From Parvularculaceae bacterium (lineage in GTDB: Bacteria; Pseudomonadota; Alphaproteobacteria; Caulobacterales; Parvularculaceae): a DNA stretch of 64,000 bases. How positions within the stretch are numbered: position 1 is the stretch's first letter; each line of letters begins with the position of its first letter. The notes below the pieces were generated by a model, which did not search any database, was not told where the DNA came from, and was given only the letters and a program-made list of their open reading frames with translations. A program made the position numbers and the translations under genes. Where the stretch lies: the NCBI GenBank assembly GCA_021776475.1, contig JAJFFV010000001.1, forward strand, positions 1 to 64,000, written 5' to 3'. Of this stretch, positions 1 through 8,724 are shown piece after piece.

Positions 1-2
1 CC

Positions 3-290
3 ACTGGCGGCGAAGAAGCGACCGGCGGCGAAGAAGCGACCGGCGGCGAAGAAGCGACCGGCGGCGAAGAAGCGACCGGCGGCGAAGAAGCCACTGGCGG
101 CGAAGAAGCGACCGGCGGCGAAGAAGCGACCGGCGGCGAAGAAGCGACCGGCGGCGAAGAAGCGACCGGCGGCGAACAAGCCACTGGCGGCGAAGAAGCG
201 ACCGGCGGCGAAGAAGCCACTGGCGGTGAAGAAGCGACCGGCGGCGAAGAAGCCACTGGCGGCGAAGAAGCAACTGGCGGTGAAGAAGCA
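3..290 (+). repeat. 18-bp coding tandem repeat, 16 copies
   Basis: Sixteen back-to-back 18-bp units encode TGGEEA. Most differ only at synonymous positions (ACC/ACT, GGC/GGT, GCG/GCC/GCA). One copy (165-182) carries C at 177, changing Glu to Gln. The first ten copies form two 90-bp higher-order units (3-92 and 93-182), identical except for base 177, which shows recent block duplication. The array probably continues left of the window. The more diverged copies lie at the right end (219-290). Confidence 0.95.
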
Positions 291-1007
291 ACTGGCAATG
301 GCTCATCCAGTCTTCCTAATACAGACCTCGGTACTGACAATGTAATCAACGGCGGTGCAAATTTTGTTGACGGTGATGAAAACAATGTAACCGGTGACGT
401 CAACAGCATAGTTGGTGACGGCAACACAGTGGATGGCAATGACAATGATGTAGCCGGCACCCGCAACGGCGTATTTGGTTTACAAAATGTCATAATTAAG
501 AATCATAACACCGTTTTTGGAAACGAAAATTTGATTGACGGAACCAAAAATCTGGTCACCGGCGATTCAAACAATATTGATGGAAATCAAAACACCGTCG
601 ACGGATTCAATAACTCGGTCACCGGAACGAAAAATGATGCCTTCGGGGACGACATGAGTATCGTCGGCAACCAAAATGATCTTAGCGGTGATTTCCTGAC
701 GATTGAAGGCAGTGGCAATTATATTCGCGGTGTTTGGAATAACATCGTTGGGGCGAATAATTCCGTTGAGGGTGACTGGAACAACGTCATCGGAGATGAT
801 AATTCAATTCTTGGGTCAAACAACTTTATTGAAGGCGATGCCAACACAATCATTGGCGATACCAATAATGTAGTTGGCGATGACAATGTCGTCACGGGCG
901 ATCAGAATGATGTCGATGGATCATCAAACGACATTGATGGTAATTCCAACCTGATCAATACAGACGGCGCTGTGGTTCGCGACAGTGGTGTCACAATTCT
1001 GAACTGA
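3..1007 (+). CDS. Repeat-built acidic/Asn-rich surface-type protein, 3' part
   Basis: The reading frame is open from the left window edge to the TGA at 1005-1007, so the start lies outside. The first Met seen here (429) is internal. The visible part has two sections. First come 16 copies of an acidic hexapeptide (TGGEEA) at 3-290. Then, from about 330 to the end, come around 25-30 copies of a seven-residue unit of the form G-x-x-N-x-(V/I)-x, rich in Asn, Asp and Gly. Regular seven-residue repeats with a hydrophobic V/I and a conserved Asn suggest a beta-solenoid or beta-roll like the heads of bacterial adhesins (inference). The C-terminus has no membrane helix, LPXTG or PEP-CTERM signal. A CHASE2 kinase gene begins 8 bases after the stop, so the two are probably co-transcribed. 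FecR-domain proteins with low-complexity tails often sit beside CHASE2 genes, so the missing N-terminus could be FecR-like. The function is unknown. Confidence 0.8.
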   Translation, partial: TGGEEATGGEEATGGEEATGGEEATGGEEATGGEEATGGEEATGGEEATGGEEATGGEQATGGEEATGGEEATGGEEATGGEEATGGEEATGGEEATGNGSSSLPNTDLGTDNVINGGANFVDGDENNVTGDVNSIVGDGNTVDGNDNDVAGTRNGVFGLQNVIIKNHNTVFGNENLIDGTKNLVTGDSNNIDGNQNTVDGFNNSVTGTKNDAFGDDMSIVGNQNDLSGDFLTIEGSGNYIRGVWNNIVGANNSVEGDWNNVIGDDNSILGSNNFIEGDANTIIGDTNNVVGDDNVVTGDQNDVDGSSNDIDGNSNLINTDGAVVRDSGVTILN

Positions 1008-1015
1008 GACTTCGA

Positions 1016-3247
1016 ATGGCCAGGCACGCTATCATGAAATCGCTGCCGGCCAAAAGTGGCGTGCTGTTGAAGGCAATCGCCTGTTATTTCTTAGTAGGCG
1101 TGGCTGTTTTCACCGGTGCTACCGACAAATTTGACAGACTAATCACGGAGCAAAGGTTTAGATTCTTATCCGAAGAGGTACCGTCTGATATTATTGTTGT
1201 CGGTATTGATACAAAGGCTCTCCAAGCAATACCCGAATGGCCCTGGGATCGCTCCAAGTATGGCGAGTTGACAGAAATTATCACACAGTCAGGGGCAACA
1301 GCGATCGCATTTGATATCGACTTTAGTGCTCCCGGTGATGCTTCAGGCAACAAGGTTTTTGCAGAAGCGATCGAAAGGTCCGGGGTCCCGGTCATTCTTG
1401 CCGCTCAAAGACAAAGTCTGTCAGAAGATCTACCCGATTTCGTTGTTGAGATATTCCCACATCCGGAGTTATCTGCAGCAGTAGACCTGATGGCGGTGAA
1501 CTATCCCGTTGATAATGATGGAACGATTCGTCGTGGGGTCGACAGTATCGGGTTCAGAATGGGTCTTGTGCCCTCACCTTCACACGCACTTTTAAACCGC
1601 CCCGCGGATGGCGAAGAGTTCCATATTGATTTTTCCATCAAGCCGTCGAGCTTTGATACTGTATCAGTCATCGATGTGTTGAACGGTAATTTTGAAAAAG
1701 GTTTTTTTCGCGGCAAGAAGGTTATCGTGGGCGCCGTCGCTCTGGAATTGGGCGATGAGTTTTCGGTCCCAGTGTACGGAGTGCTTCCTGGTGTTGTGAT
1801 CAATGCGATGGGTTATGAAACTATCCGTACCAATCATCAATTATTTGTACCTAACCTGATGTGGGTTTTAGTTGCCGCCGCAGGACTATGGTTGCTGATC
1901 GGCATTGTTGGTGTGCACGCAAGGTTTGTCACATTCATGTGGGCCAACTTTTTTATCTTGACAATGCTCATTGTTGTACCGGTCATTATCCAGGCGTCAT
2001 TTCATATTATGATACCGACAACCTCCTGGCATATCGTACAATTCCTTGGTGTCATATTTGTATTGGGCACAGAACTAGAAAAACGGGCAAAGAATTCGTT
2101 CTACGCACAAATGAAGGCACGTGATAGCCACTCGCTACTGAAAACACTCATCTCTGAAAATCATGAAGGGTTCATCGTGGTCAATCGGCGCGGCAACGTT
2201 GAGTTGATAAATGAACGGGCGGCTAAACTTCTTGGAATCAAGAAATCCATTCCTGCAGGGACGAGTTTAGAAGACGTGGAGTCGACATTGTACTGTCACC
2301 TAAAAGACGCCAGAGAGGGCAATGGACTAATTGACCGATTTGAGTTGGTTGTTGAACAAGACGCAGCAAGCGCTATTGCGCTAGATGTTACAGTTAGCCG
2401 GGCATCTGTTCCACTCGCCCAACACCGTCTTGAACGGCGTACGGATGATCGCATTTTTGTTGTATTTGCTCTGCACGATATCTCGACGCAAAAGCTAGCC
2501 GCGGAAGAGCAACGTAAGGCAAAAGAGACTTATGCGCAACTCAACGCTGCGAAATCTCAGCTCATCAACACCATGAACCATGAACTGCGCACTCCTCTCA
2601 ATCACATCATTGGATTTTCAGACCTCTTAAAAAACCAAGTTGAAGAAACATCTCTCGAGTATGTTGATTACATCAGTTCGAGTGGACACGATTTACTGGA
2701 TATTCTGAACGATATGCTTCACGCCGCACAAATACAGGCTGGAGATAAATCGGCCAATCGATCCACTATGAACGCGAAGGACCTCGTTGAGTCGGCAGTT
2801 CTAGAGGCGAAGCGGAAGAAAAACTGGCGTAACCAACAAGTCGAGATCATTGTTGATCAAGGCTGCTCAAATATAAATGCGGATCAATCAATGATGAAGC
2901 TGGCCCTTGTTCATTTGCTCGACAATGCTGCAAAATTCGCTGGAGAGCACGCCTGGATTCAAGTCAAGGTTGAAAACTCGCCATACGGATTTGACTTGTC
3001 CGTAAAAGACAACGGTCCTGGATGCAGCGAAGACACTTTGCCCGGGCTAACAAAAATGTTCACACAAGGTGATGGCGCGACAACCCGCAGTTACGAGGGA
3101 TGCGGGCTTGGACTTTACCTGGTGAGTGAAATTGCAAGCCTGCATGGGGGGGAATTGACCCTTAGCTCCCAAGTTGGTTGCGGCTTTGAGGCCAGGATTT
3201 TAACGAAGACTACGCCGGATAGTTGTGTTCAGCCAGTCGCCGCCTGA
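1016..3247 (+). CDS. CHASE2-domain sensor histidine kinase
   Basis: A 743-residue membrane sensor kinase. An N-terminal membrane helix (~14-34) is followed by an extracytoplasmic CHASE2 domain (~35-260, with the typical VVGIDTKAL and AFDIDFS stretches). Three membrane helices follow (~280-350), then a PAS-like segment (~375-495), a HisKA domain with phospho-acceptor His522 in HELRTP, and a HATPase domain with the N box (DNAAKF, ~636), DNGPG and GLGLYL boxes. All catalytic motifs look intact. There is no receiver domain, and no response regulator is adjacent, so the partner is unknown. The start is only 8 bases after the upstream repeat protein, which suggests one transcript. The Shine-Dalgarno sequence is weak; Met7 at 1034 is an alternative start. 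CHASE2 ligands are generally unknown. The neighbouring surface-type protein could be its input or its target (inference). Confidence 0.9.
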   Translation: MARHAIMKSLPAKSGVLLKAIACYFLVGVAVFTGATDKFDRLITEQRFRFLSEEVPSDIIVVGIDTKALQAIPEWPWDRSKYGELTEIITQSGATAIAFDIDFSAPGDASGNKVFAEAIERSGVPVILAAQRQSLSEDLPDFVVEIFPHPELSAAVDLMAVNYPVDNDGTIRRGVDSIGFRMGLVPSPSHALLNRPADGEEFHIDFSIKPSSFDTVSVIDVLNGNFEKGFFRGKKVIVGAVALELGDEFSVPVYGVLPGVVINAMGYETIRTNHQLFVPNLMWVLVAAAGLWLLIGIVGVHARFVTFMWANFFILTMLIVVPVIIQASFHIMIPTTSWHIVQFLGVIFVLGTELEKRAKNSFYAQMKARDSHSLLKTLISENHEGFIVVNRRGNVELINERAAKLLGIKKSIPAGTSLEDVESTLYCHLKDAREGNGLIDRFELVVEQDAASAIALDVTVSRASVPLAQHRLERRTDDRIFVVFALHDISTQKLAAEEQRKAKETYAQLNAAKSQLINTMNHELRTPLNHIIGFSDLLKNQVEETSLEYVDYISSSGHDLLDILNDMLHAAQIQAGDKSANRSTMNAKDLVESAVLEAKRKKNWRNQQVEIIVDQGCSNINADQSMMKLALVHLLDNAAKFAGEHAWIQVKVENSPYGFDLSVKDNGPGCSEDTLPGLTKMFTQGDGATTRSYEGCGLGLYLVSEIASLHGGELTLSSQVGCGFEARILTKTTPDSCVQPVAA

Positions 3248-3299
3248 AAGGGGTCGTTGTTTTAGGCCGTGTTGTCCCGACGAAACTGGCGCAATCTAG

Positions 3300-3512
3300 C
3301 CCTGTAGAGTTATATCATTGCGAGATAATTTTGAAGTCTCCCTGCCAGAGATAGATGCCATTGTAGCGACTGCGCTTACTGGAGGCGGCTTTGGCGGCTG
3401 CATGGCGGCATGTGTGGACAGGGAAAGCGGTGCAGAGGTGATCCGCGCGATTTCGAAAGTTCATCCTCGCAGCAAACCTCTCACCGGACCTCAAGAAGCG
3501 CTATTACTCTAA
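3300..3512 (+). pseudogene. galK: Galactokinase C-terminal relic
   Basis: The frame reads a galactokinase C-terminus: SLRDNFEVSLPEIDAIV followed by TGGGFGGCMAACVDRE. In intact GHMP galactokinases about 10-15 residues (ending GARMTGGGFGG) lie between these motifs. Here they are missing, so the relic has an internal in-frame deletion. An in-frame stop (3297-3299) sits just upstream, with no kinase N-terminus or ATP-binding GHMP motif before it. The end (after HPRSKPLTG) also departs from the family. A TTG could start a 64-residue peptide, but it cannot be an enzyme. This is a decayed gene fragment. Confidence 0.75.
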
Positions 3513-3878
3513 TGGGTCACTTTTGGGTCACAAGCGCCGGAGCTTTGTGGAGACGTCTGGAGGCAGCTGGAGACACTGGAATAGTGGTAAATTGGAGATA
3601 TAAACGTCTGCAGACAGCTAAGACTCTATAAAACAGTTTGGTAACGCCAGGTCGGGATTGCAAGTGAGCACCGGAATCATGGCCGCATTTCATCACCAAG
3701 TTTGGGATCAAGGTCCTGATCACCGAATTCACTTAAGCGTCCAGGCCTGATATAAGAGATCTACCGTATTCACTGCAAGGGCAAGGACTGACAATGCCGG
3801 TAACTACTTTTCCGCGTCCCTGCCCCGACAATTTGCGTACGTCGAAACCTCCTAATTGCGGTGATGACTAATTGCAAT
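3513..3878. other. Non-coding stretch after the galK relic
   Basis: No ORF with a believable family resemblance or ribosome-binding site was found. An imperfect ~20-bp motif occurs twice (near 3550 and near 3605: CGTCTGGAGGCAGCTGGAGA and CGTCTGCAGACAGCTAAGAC). No tRNA, terminator hairpin or transposase was recognised. Together with the galK fragment it looks like decaying sequence. Confidence 0.5.
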
Positions 3879-4118
3879 TCACCCACCATTTAGGATTGCG
3901 GAAATCTCGTCTTTGAGCATCATACGCTTCTTGCGCAGCTCTGTTTCACGCGTGTCTGAAGCCGGTTCCACCCCGGTTTCGATACGATGAACTTCCCGAT
4001 TTATCTCATGATAGGTGTCCGCAAGCTTGGCAAAGTGAGCGTTGTTGAGCTTTAAATTATGTAATCTATCGGTATTGTCCGGAAATTCCTCGGCGAGTTC
4101 ATGCGGTACGTGAGACAT
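3879..4118 (-). CDS. DUF465 (YdcH-like) small protein
   Basis: A 79-residue acidic/basic helical protein of the DUF465/YdcH type: it begins MSHVPHELAEEFP, has a middle segment with LADTYHEIN, and ends with a KKRMMLKDEI helix followed by a small tail. The start at 4118 is fixed by a strong AGGAGGA-like ribosome-binding site seven bases upstream on the minus strand; a longer reading frame to 4208 lacks this. The family is small, cytosolic and of unknown function, predicted to form a short helical hairpin. The gene is transcribed away from the universal stress protein gene and shares its 200-bp intergenic region, which holds an FNR-type box. Confidence 0.85.
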   Translation of the reverse strand: MSHVPHELAEEFPDNTDRLHNLKLNNAHFAKLADTYHEINREVHRIETGVEPASDTRETELRKKRMMLKDEISAILNGG

Positions 4119-4224
4119 GCTTCCTCCTGTTTTATTATCATGAGATTCGGTCCGAATCGGTTTGCGTGAGACAATCGGTTCTCCTAGACTGATGCGTAGT
4201 TTGCCCAATCATCGGGCGCCCCGT

Positions 4225-4238
4225 TTGATCCAAGTCAA
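4225..4238. promoter_or_regulatory. FNR/FixK-type box
   Basis: TTGATCCAAGTCAA matches the FNR/FixK/CRP-family dyad TTGAT-N4-(A/G)TCAA. A possible -10 (TACTAC, 4258-4263) lies where class II activation of the plus-strand universal stress gene would place it, about 40 bases downstream of the box centre. The site is also about 107 bases upstream of the DUF465 start on the other strand. This points to oxygen- or redox-responsive expression of one or both genes. Confidence 0.6.
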
Positions 4239-4320
4239 CTTGCGTTCAAAATTTTTTTACTACCATCAGCGCAGTTCAAAACAGAACCGTTAAAAGCAGT
4301 ACTATCGAGGATTGAAAAAA

Positions 4321-5202
4321 GTGCAAAAAGGCAGTCAGTTAATCAGATCAATCTTAGTAGCGACAAATGGCACTCCTCGCGCGGAGCATGCAATTTTAGT
4401 GGCTGCAAATCTTGCCTGCCGTTTAAAAAGTACGTTGCGTGTTGAGCAAGTTGCAGGTCAGGAAACACATTCGAGATCAATTCACTCAATGCTGAATGCC
4501 CTCGAGACGAGAGTTAAGTCTGTTGCTGGCTCAGCGGATGTCGCAACAACCGTCTCGGTCAAGCCGATGGCTGATCATTTTGAGAGTGAGGAGGTCGGGC
4601 ATGCTGCAGAAATCCTGAAGTCTGCCAATGCCGTAAGCGCTGATCTCATTGTTGTCGGTGCTCATGATCCTGACAATGCAACCGGGTCCATCATGGGTAC
4701 GGTAACTGAGCGATTATTGAGGGATTATGGCTGCCCGATCCTCATTGCTGTCAATGATCCTCCTAGAGATTACCGGACAGCCGTGGTCGCGATCGACTTC
4801 TCCGCTTTCTCATCAATAGCAATTGAACAGGCGATACGATTAGCGCCGAATGCCGAATTACATTTGGTTCATGCCTATGACCCACCCGCTGCCGGTTGGT
4901 TCCGTACCAAAGAAAATGCCGAAACGCTTGAAGGAAGAAATCAGAAATTCAAGCAAATGATAGAAGAGCAAATGGCACAATTATCTGAACAAGCGCGTAT
5001 GCGCGGTACGACTGTGGTTGCGGAACTTCATGCCGGTTCTGCAACGGACATTATCCAGCAGTCTATTGAAGAAGTTAATCCCGACTTAATTGTCATGGGT
5101 ACTCACGGCCGCACCGGTCTTGTAGGAAAAATACTAGGTAGTGTGTCCAAAGTCTTTATTAGCAATCCACCCTGCGATGTTTTGGCGATCAAGGCGTGGT
5201 AA
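4321..5202 (+). CDS. Tandem-domain universal stress protein (UspA family)
   Basis: Two UspA domains (roughly residues 7-145 and 150-293). The C-terminal domain ends with the full ATP-binding signature G-x2-G-x9-G-S (GTHGRTGLVGKILGS). In the first domain the same loop reads GAHDPDNATGSIMGT, with Asp at the second Gly, so nucleotide binding there may be altered. GTG at 4321 is preferred as the start because GAGG lies 10 bases upstream; TTG at 4312 is only one base from that GAGG. The length of 293 residues is normal for tandem Usp proteins. The upstream FNR/FixK-like box fits the oxygen-limitation induction known for many such proteins. A TPR-sulfotransferase gene converges from the right. Confidence 0.9.
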   Translation: MQKGSQLIRSILVATNGTPRAEHAILVAANLACRLKSTLRVEQVAGQETHSRSIHSMLNALETRVKSVAGSADVATTVSVKPMADHFESEEVGHAAEILKSANAVSADLIVVGAHDPDNATGSIMGTVTERLLRDYGCPILIAVNDPPRDYRTAVVAIDFSAFSSIAIEQAIRLAPNAELHLVHAYDPPAAGWFRTKENAETLEGRNQKFKQMIEEQMAQLSEQARMRGTTVVAELHAGSATDIIQQSIEEVNPDLIVMGTHGRTGLVGKILGSVSKVFISNPPCDVLAIKAW

Positions 5203-5220
5203 AGCCATCAAGATGATAGT

Positions 5221-6462
5221 TCATGCGGAAATCGGATAGCGTTCCAATACCGGTCCCAGAGCTTTTTTGAGCGGATCCAGCCACGGCTCATAGTGTCGCC
5301 ATTGCTCGATTCCTTTGGTGTTGATCGGCTGGCGCACTTGCTCAGAACTTGCTGTTCGAATTGACCGTTTTGTATTATGGAAGTCGATGCACGATTGCTC
5401 AAATGGCAGCTCGCAAAAATCCAGAACCCTGCGAACTTGGGTTTCAAGGTCGGAGACTACATCCTCATACTGAACACGCAGTATTTTATCAGGGAGCACT
5501 GTATCCCAGTGAGTCATTAGTTCGGCGTAATCGCGGTAGTATCGACCGATCTGTTCCAATCCGTAGGTAAATTCCTGACCTTCTGCAAAAAGCTGTTTGA
5601 ATCCACTGAAACAACAGTCCATTGGGTTACGCCGTGCGTCAATAATCCTGGCATTTGGTAAAATCAGGTGAATGAGGCCGATATGGCGAAAATTATTTGG
5701 CATTTTATCGATAAAATATGGTGCCCCCTGCCGATGAATCCGGGTGTCGTCAATATAAGCTTTGCCAAATTCACTCAGATTGGCTTCCGATAATTCATTC
5801 AGGATTCTTGGATAGTCGCCTTGAGGGGTAGTCCGGTCCCGTCCTCGCAAGCGATGGGAAAGCGCCAAAATATTGGGAAGCTCGAGCGTGCCATCCACCC
5901 GGCTGTGGGATGCCAGGATTTGTTCCAAAAGCGTCGAACCAGCCCGCGGCAAGCCTACAACAAAAATTGGATCCGGCGCTGGATGGCCCTTGTTGCCTTT
6001 GTCCTTGAACAATTCTTTTGTGCAAACATCGATCTGCGCGCGCAATTCCATTGTCATTTGGTCGGATTTGTACCTTGCCTGAGTGCGCTTCAGATCGTTG
6101 CCACGTTCATAGAATTCAAACGAGCGTTCGTAGTCCTCTTTGTCTTCGAGTGCTTTGCCTAATGCAAAACAAAAATGCACCCGTGCCATATAGCTTATGC
6201 CAGTGTCTTTGGCTGTTGTCTTCATTTGATTAATCTCTTCGTCAGTAAACTGATAGGTTTTAAGATTGGCAAGGCTGTAGTAGGCGTCTCCATGATCGGG
6301 TCGTGCGCGATAGGCCGCGCGATAACTCTCCACGGCATCGTCGTGCCGCCCGAACGTTTTGAGCGCATGCCCACGGGATGTCAGTGTTGCAGGGTCGTTT
6401 GGGAGAGTCTCAAGGACCTTGTCGAACATCTCAAATGCAGTCTCATGATCGCCGACCTGCAT
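5221..6462 (-). CDS. TPR-sulfotransferase, apparently missing its 5' end
   Basis: The C-terminal ~250 residues form a PAPS-dependent sulfotransferase domain: the 5'-phosphosulfate loop FVVGLPRAGSTLLEQIL (~167-183) and a 3'-phosphate region around DARRNPMDCCFSGF. The N-terminus is TPR. The open frame continues upstream of Met1 to 6669 in good TPR sequence (ALEQAKYLYDKEPVNPLFQS) but has no start codon with a ribosome-binding site. Beyond that is an in-frame stop at 6670-6672. Met at 6462 lies inside a TPR unit and has no Shine-Dalgarno. Family members usually run to 500 residues or more. The gene is therefore probably a 5'-truncated relic whose head was lost in the rearrangement at 6.67-6.96 kb, although the catalytic domain looks intact. 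Substrate unknown. Confidence 0.75.
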   Translation of the reverse strand: MQVGDHETAFEMFDKVLETLPNDPATLTSRGHALKTFGRHDDAVESYRAAYRARPDHGDAYYSLANLKTYQFTDEEINQMKTTAKDTGISYMARVHFCFALGKALEDKEDYERSFEFYERGNDLKRTQARYKSDQMTMELRAQIDVCTKELFKDKGNKGHPAPDPIFVVGLPRAGSTLLEQILASHSRVDGTLELPNILALSHRLRGRDRTTPQGDYPRILNELSEANLSEFGKAYIDDTRIHRQGAPYFIDKMPNNFRHIGLIHLILPNARIIDARRNPMDCCFSGFKQLFAEGQEFTYGLEQIGRYYRDYAELMTHWDTVLPDKILRVQYEDVVSDLETQVRRVLDFCELPFEQSCIDFHNTKRSIRTASSEQVRQPINTKGIEQWRHYEPWLDPLKKALGPVLERYPISA

Positions 6463-6790
6463 CGATTCAATAGCGTAGTGCGACTGAAATAGTGGATTGA
6501 CCGGTTCCTTGTCATAGAGATACTTAGCCTGCTCTAGGGCCGCTTTAAACTTTTGCCGTTTTCTGAGGATCTGAATGTAATCCAGACGGACCTGGATGTT
6601 TTCCGGCGCGAGTTCAACGGCGCTCTCAAGCAGAAAATCTGCATCCTGAAAAACACCAAAGCGGGCAGTTTACGCCGTTGATCTCGAACGAGTTGAGGTT
6701 CTGTCTGGCCCACAAGGCACGTTATTTTCACCTTCTTCCATAAAGGAAGTCCCGAAATTTGCGTTGGCTTCATATACGCCAATTTCCGGC
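6463..6790 (-). other. Rearrangement scar: orphan TPR codons and unassigned sequence
   Basis: From 6463 to 6669 the minus strand continues the TPR frame of the sulfotransferase without a usable start. From 6670 to 6790 there is a short stretch, open in another frame (containing LITNKPEIGVYEANANFG), that I cannot assign to any family. It ends where the corrinoid-protein relic begins. The segment looks like the filler of an old deletion or insertion joining two unrelated genes. Confidence 0.6.
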
Positions 6791-6964
6791 TTATTGGTAA
6801 TCAGACGGATGGAGAACCAGGTTAGCATCCCAGCCGCGTTCCAGAAGAATTTGCGTCCCCTCATGCACTTCATCCGCCAGACCGTCATACAGATCGTCCT
6901 TCATCTGCGCGACGAGATCATCATCATTCAGATCCCGCAGGATGATATCTTCCTCGTCACTCAT
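6791..6964 (-). pseudogene. Corrinoid-protein (B12-binding methyltransferase subunit) 5' relic
   Basis: A minus-strand ATG at 6962-6964, with an AGGAG site seven bases upstream, starts a 57-codon frame. It begins MSDEEDIILRDLNDDDL and continues through YDGLADEV and EGTQILLERGW. This is the N-terminal cap of the corrinoid proteins that pair with MttB/MtgB-type methyltransferases. After about residue 51 (VLH), where the family continues with T/EALVEGM and the B12-binding domain, the match stops abruptly and a TAA follows. No B12-binding His motif exists. The fragment lies 60 bases downstream of formate-THF ligase on the same strand, so it was once the next gene of that operon. Confidence 0.75.
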
Positions 6965-7023
6965 TTGGACGCTCCTGTATCATCCTTGATGGTTCGATAA
7001 ATCTGTAAACGAACACTCTGCAT

Positions 7024-8724
7024 CTACGCCAAACCAACGATCTGGCCTTCTTCATCAAGTCCGATATTCAAGGCAGAAGGCTTTCTTGGCAGGCCCGGCA
7101 TCGTCATTAGGTCACCACAAACAGCGACGACAAAACCGGCGCCCGCTGACAGCCGTGCCTCGCGCACCTCCAGCGTATGACCTTCGGGCGCGCCGCTAAG
7201 TGTCGGATCCGACGAAAAGCTGTATTGCGTCTTGGCAATACATACAGGCACGTGGCCAAATCCAAGCTGTTCAAACTCTTTAAGATTGCGGCCCGCGGTG
7301 GCACTGATCGAAATATCCGCTGCCCCGTAAAGCTCTTTTGCCACGGTCTCGATCTTCGTAACGAGCGGCATATCATCCGGATACAGCAGCTCAACCTCAG
7401 GCGATCCTTTATCGAGTTGCGCCATCACGCTTGAGGCAAGATCGGTCGCCCCTTCGCCGCCTTTTTCCCAATGCTTAGAGACCGCCATTCGCACGCCTTG
7501 TTCTTCACAGATACGCCCGACAACCGCGACCTCTTCGTCCGTGTCTTTGACAAAATGATTAAGAGCAACAACCGGTGTAATACCGAATTTCTTCAAATTG
7601 CTGATATGGCGTTTTAAGTTGACGCAGCCGCTTTCAACTGCGCTGGCGTTGGGTGCAGCAAGGTCGTTTTTGGGAATCCCACCCTGCATCTTCATTGCCC
7701 TGACAGTACAAACCAGCACCACAGCATCAGGGCGCAGCCCCGACTGTCGGCATTTGATATCGAGAAACTTCTCGGCGCCGAGATCAGCACCAAAACCGGC
7801 CTCCGTGACCACAACATCCGATAACGCGAGCGCTGTCTGCGTTGCCATGACGCTGTTGCAGCCATGGGCTATATTGGCAAACGGCCCACCGTGAATGAAC
7901 GCTGGGTTATGTTCGATACTCTGAACGAGATTAGGCTGCAGCGCATCTTTCAGGAGAACGGCCATTGCGCCATCCGCACCGAGGTCGCGTGCCGTGACCG
8001 GTGTCTTGTCGCGCTTGCGGCCGACGATAATATCACCAATTCTCTTCTGCAAATCGGCAATATCGGTCGCCAGACAAAAGATTGCCATGATCTCTGAGGC
8101 GACCGTAATGTCAAAACCGGTTTCTCGCGGCACGCCATGTGTTGGTCCACCGAGCCCAACATTGATATTGCGCAAGGCTCGGTCATTCATATCAACGACC
8201 CGCCGCCAGCTAATACGGCGAGGATCAATATCAAGCTCGTTGCCCCACTGCAGGTGGTTATCAAGCATCGCGGAGAGCAGTGCATGCGCGGACGTGATGG
8301 CATGAAAATCGCCATTAAAATGGAGATTAATGTCTTCCATCGGGATTACCTGCGCCCTGCCACCGCCAGCGGCACCGCCCTTCATACCGAAACACGGGCC
8401 AAGCGACGGCTCGCGCAAGCAAACCATTGAATTCACACCGATTTTGTTAAGACCGTCATTAAGACCAACACTCGTCGTGGTTTTGCCTTCGCCGGCCGGT
8501 GTCGGTGTCACGGCCGTGACGAGAACCAGTTTTCCTTTAGGTTTGCCTTTTAGCGAAGAAATATAGTCCAGCGAGAGTTTGGCTTTATGATGCCCGTACG
8601 GAACAAGCGCTTCCGGCGGAATACCAAGGCGCTCTTCAGCCAGAGGCAGAATAGATTTCATTGTCGCTGCGCGGGCGATCTCAATGTCCGGGGCACCTGG
8701 CGGTGGCAGGTTGTCTTGCGTCAT
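7024..8724 (-). CDS. fhs: Formate-tetrahydrofolate ligase
   Basis: Catalyses ATP + formate + THF to 10-formyl-THF (reversible), in the cytosol. The P-loop-like [16 protein letters not shown] is near residues 72-87, followed by family blocks such as [19 protein letters not shown] and [17 protein letters not shown] at 8724 gives 566 residues, close to the usual ~556; a GTG at 8772 would add 16 residues with no family match. The gene is intact. It lies downstream of, and in the same direction as, the formate dehydrogenase and sarcosine oxidase genes (with the MFS gene between), and directly upstream of a relic corrinoid-protein gene. In this setting it probably links THF-bound one-carbon units from methylamine oxidation to formate. 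Confidence 0.97.
   Translation of the reverse strand: MTQDNLPPPGAPDIEIARAATMKSILPLAEERLGIPPEALVPYGHHKAKLSLDYISSLKGKPKGKLVLVTAVTPTPAGEGKTTTSVGLNDGLNKIGVNSMVCLREPSLGPCFGMKGGAAGGGRAQVIPMEDINLHFNGDFHAITSAHALLSAMLDNHLQWGNELDIDPRRISWRRVVDMNDRALRNINVGLGGPTHGVPRETGFDITVASEIMAIFCLATDIADLQKRIGDIIVGRKRDKTPVTARDLGADGAMAVLLKDALQPNLVQSIEHNPAFIHGGPFANIAHGCNSVMATQTALALSDVVVTEAGFGADLGAEKFLDIKCRQSGLRPDAVVLVCTVRAMKMQGGIPKNDLAAPNASAVESGCVNLKRHISNLKKFGITPVVALNHFVKDTDEEVAVVGRICEEQGVRMAVSKHWEKGGEGATDLASSVMAQLDKGSPEVELLYPDDMPLVTKIETVAKELYGAADISISATAGRNLKEFEQLGFGHVPVCIAKTQYSFSSDPTLSGAPEGHTLEVREARLSAGAGFVVAVCGDLMTMPGLPRKPSALNIGLDEEGQIVGLA

Noticed and set aside
3-290. 18-bp tandem array as a CRISPR-like repeat
   Set aside because: There are no spacers; units are back-to-back, in frame, and part of an open coding frame.
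429-1007. A 192-residue gene starting at the ATG at 429
   Set aside because: The same frame is open without interruption to the window edge, and no ribosome-binding site precedes 429; the ATG is internal.
3665-3730. A short stretch (PHFITKFGIKVLITEFT) resembling the end of a glycoside hydrolase (ITE motif)
   Set aside because: Only about 20 codons between stops; too short to distinguish from chance.
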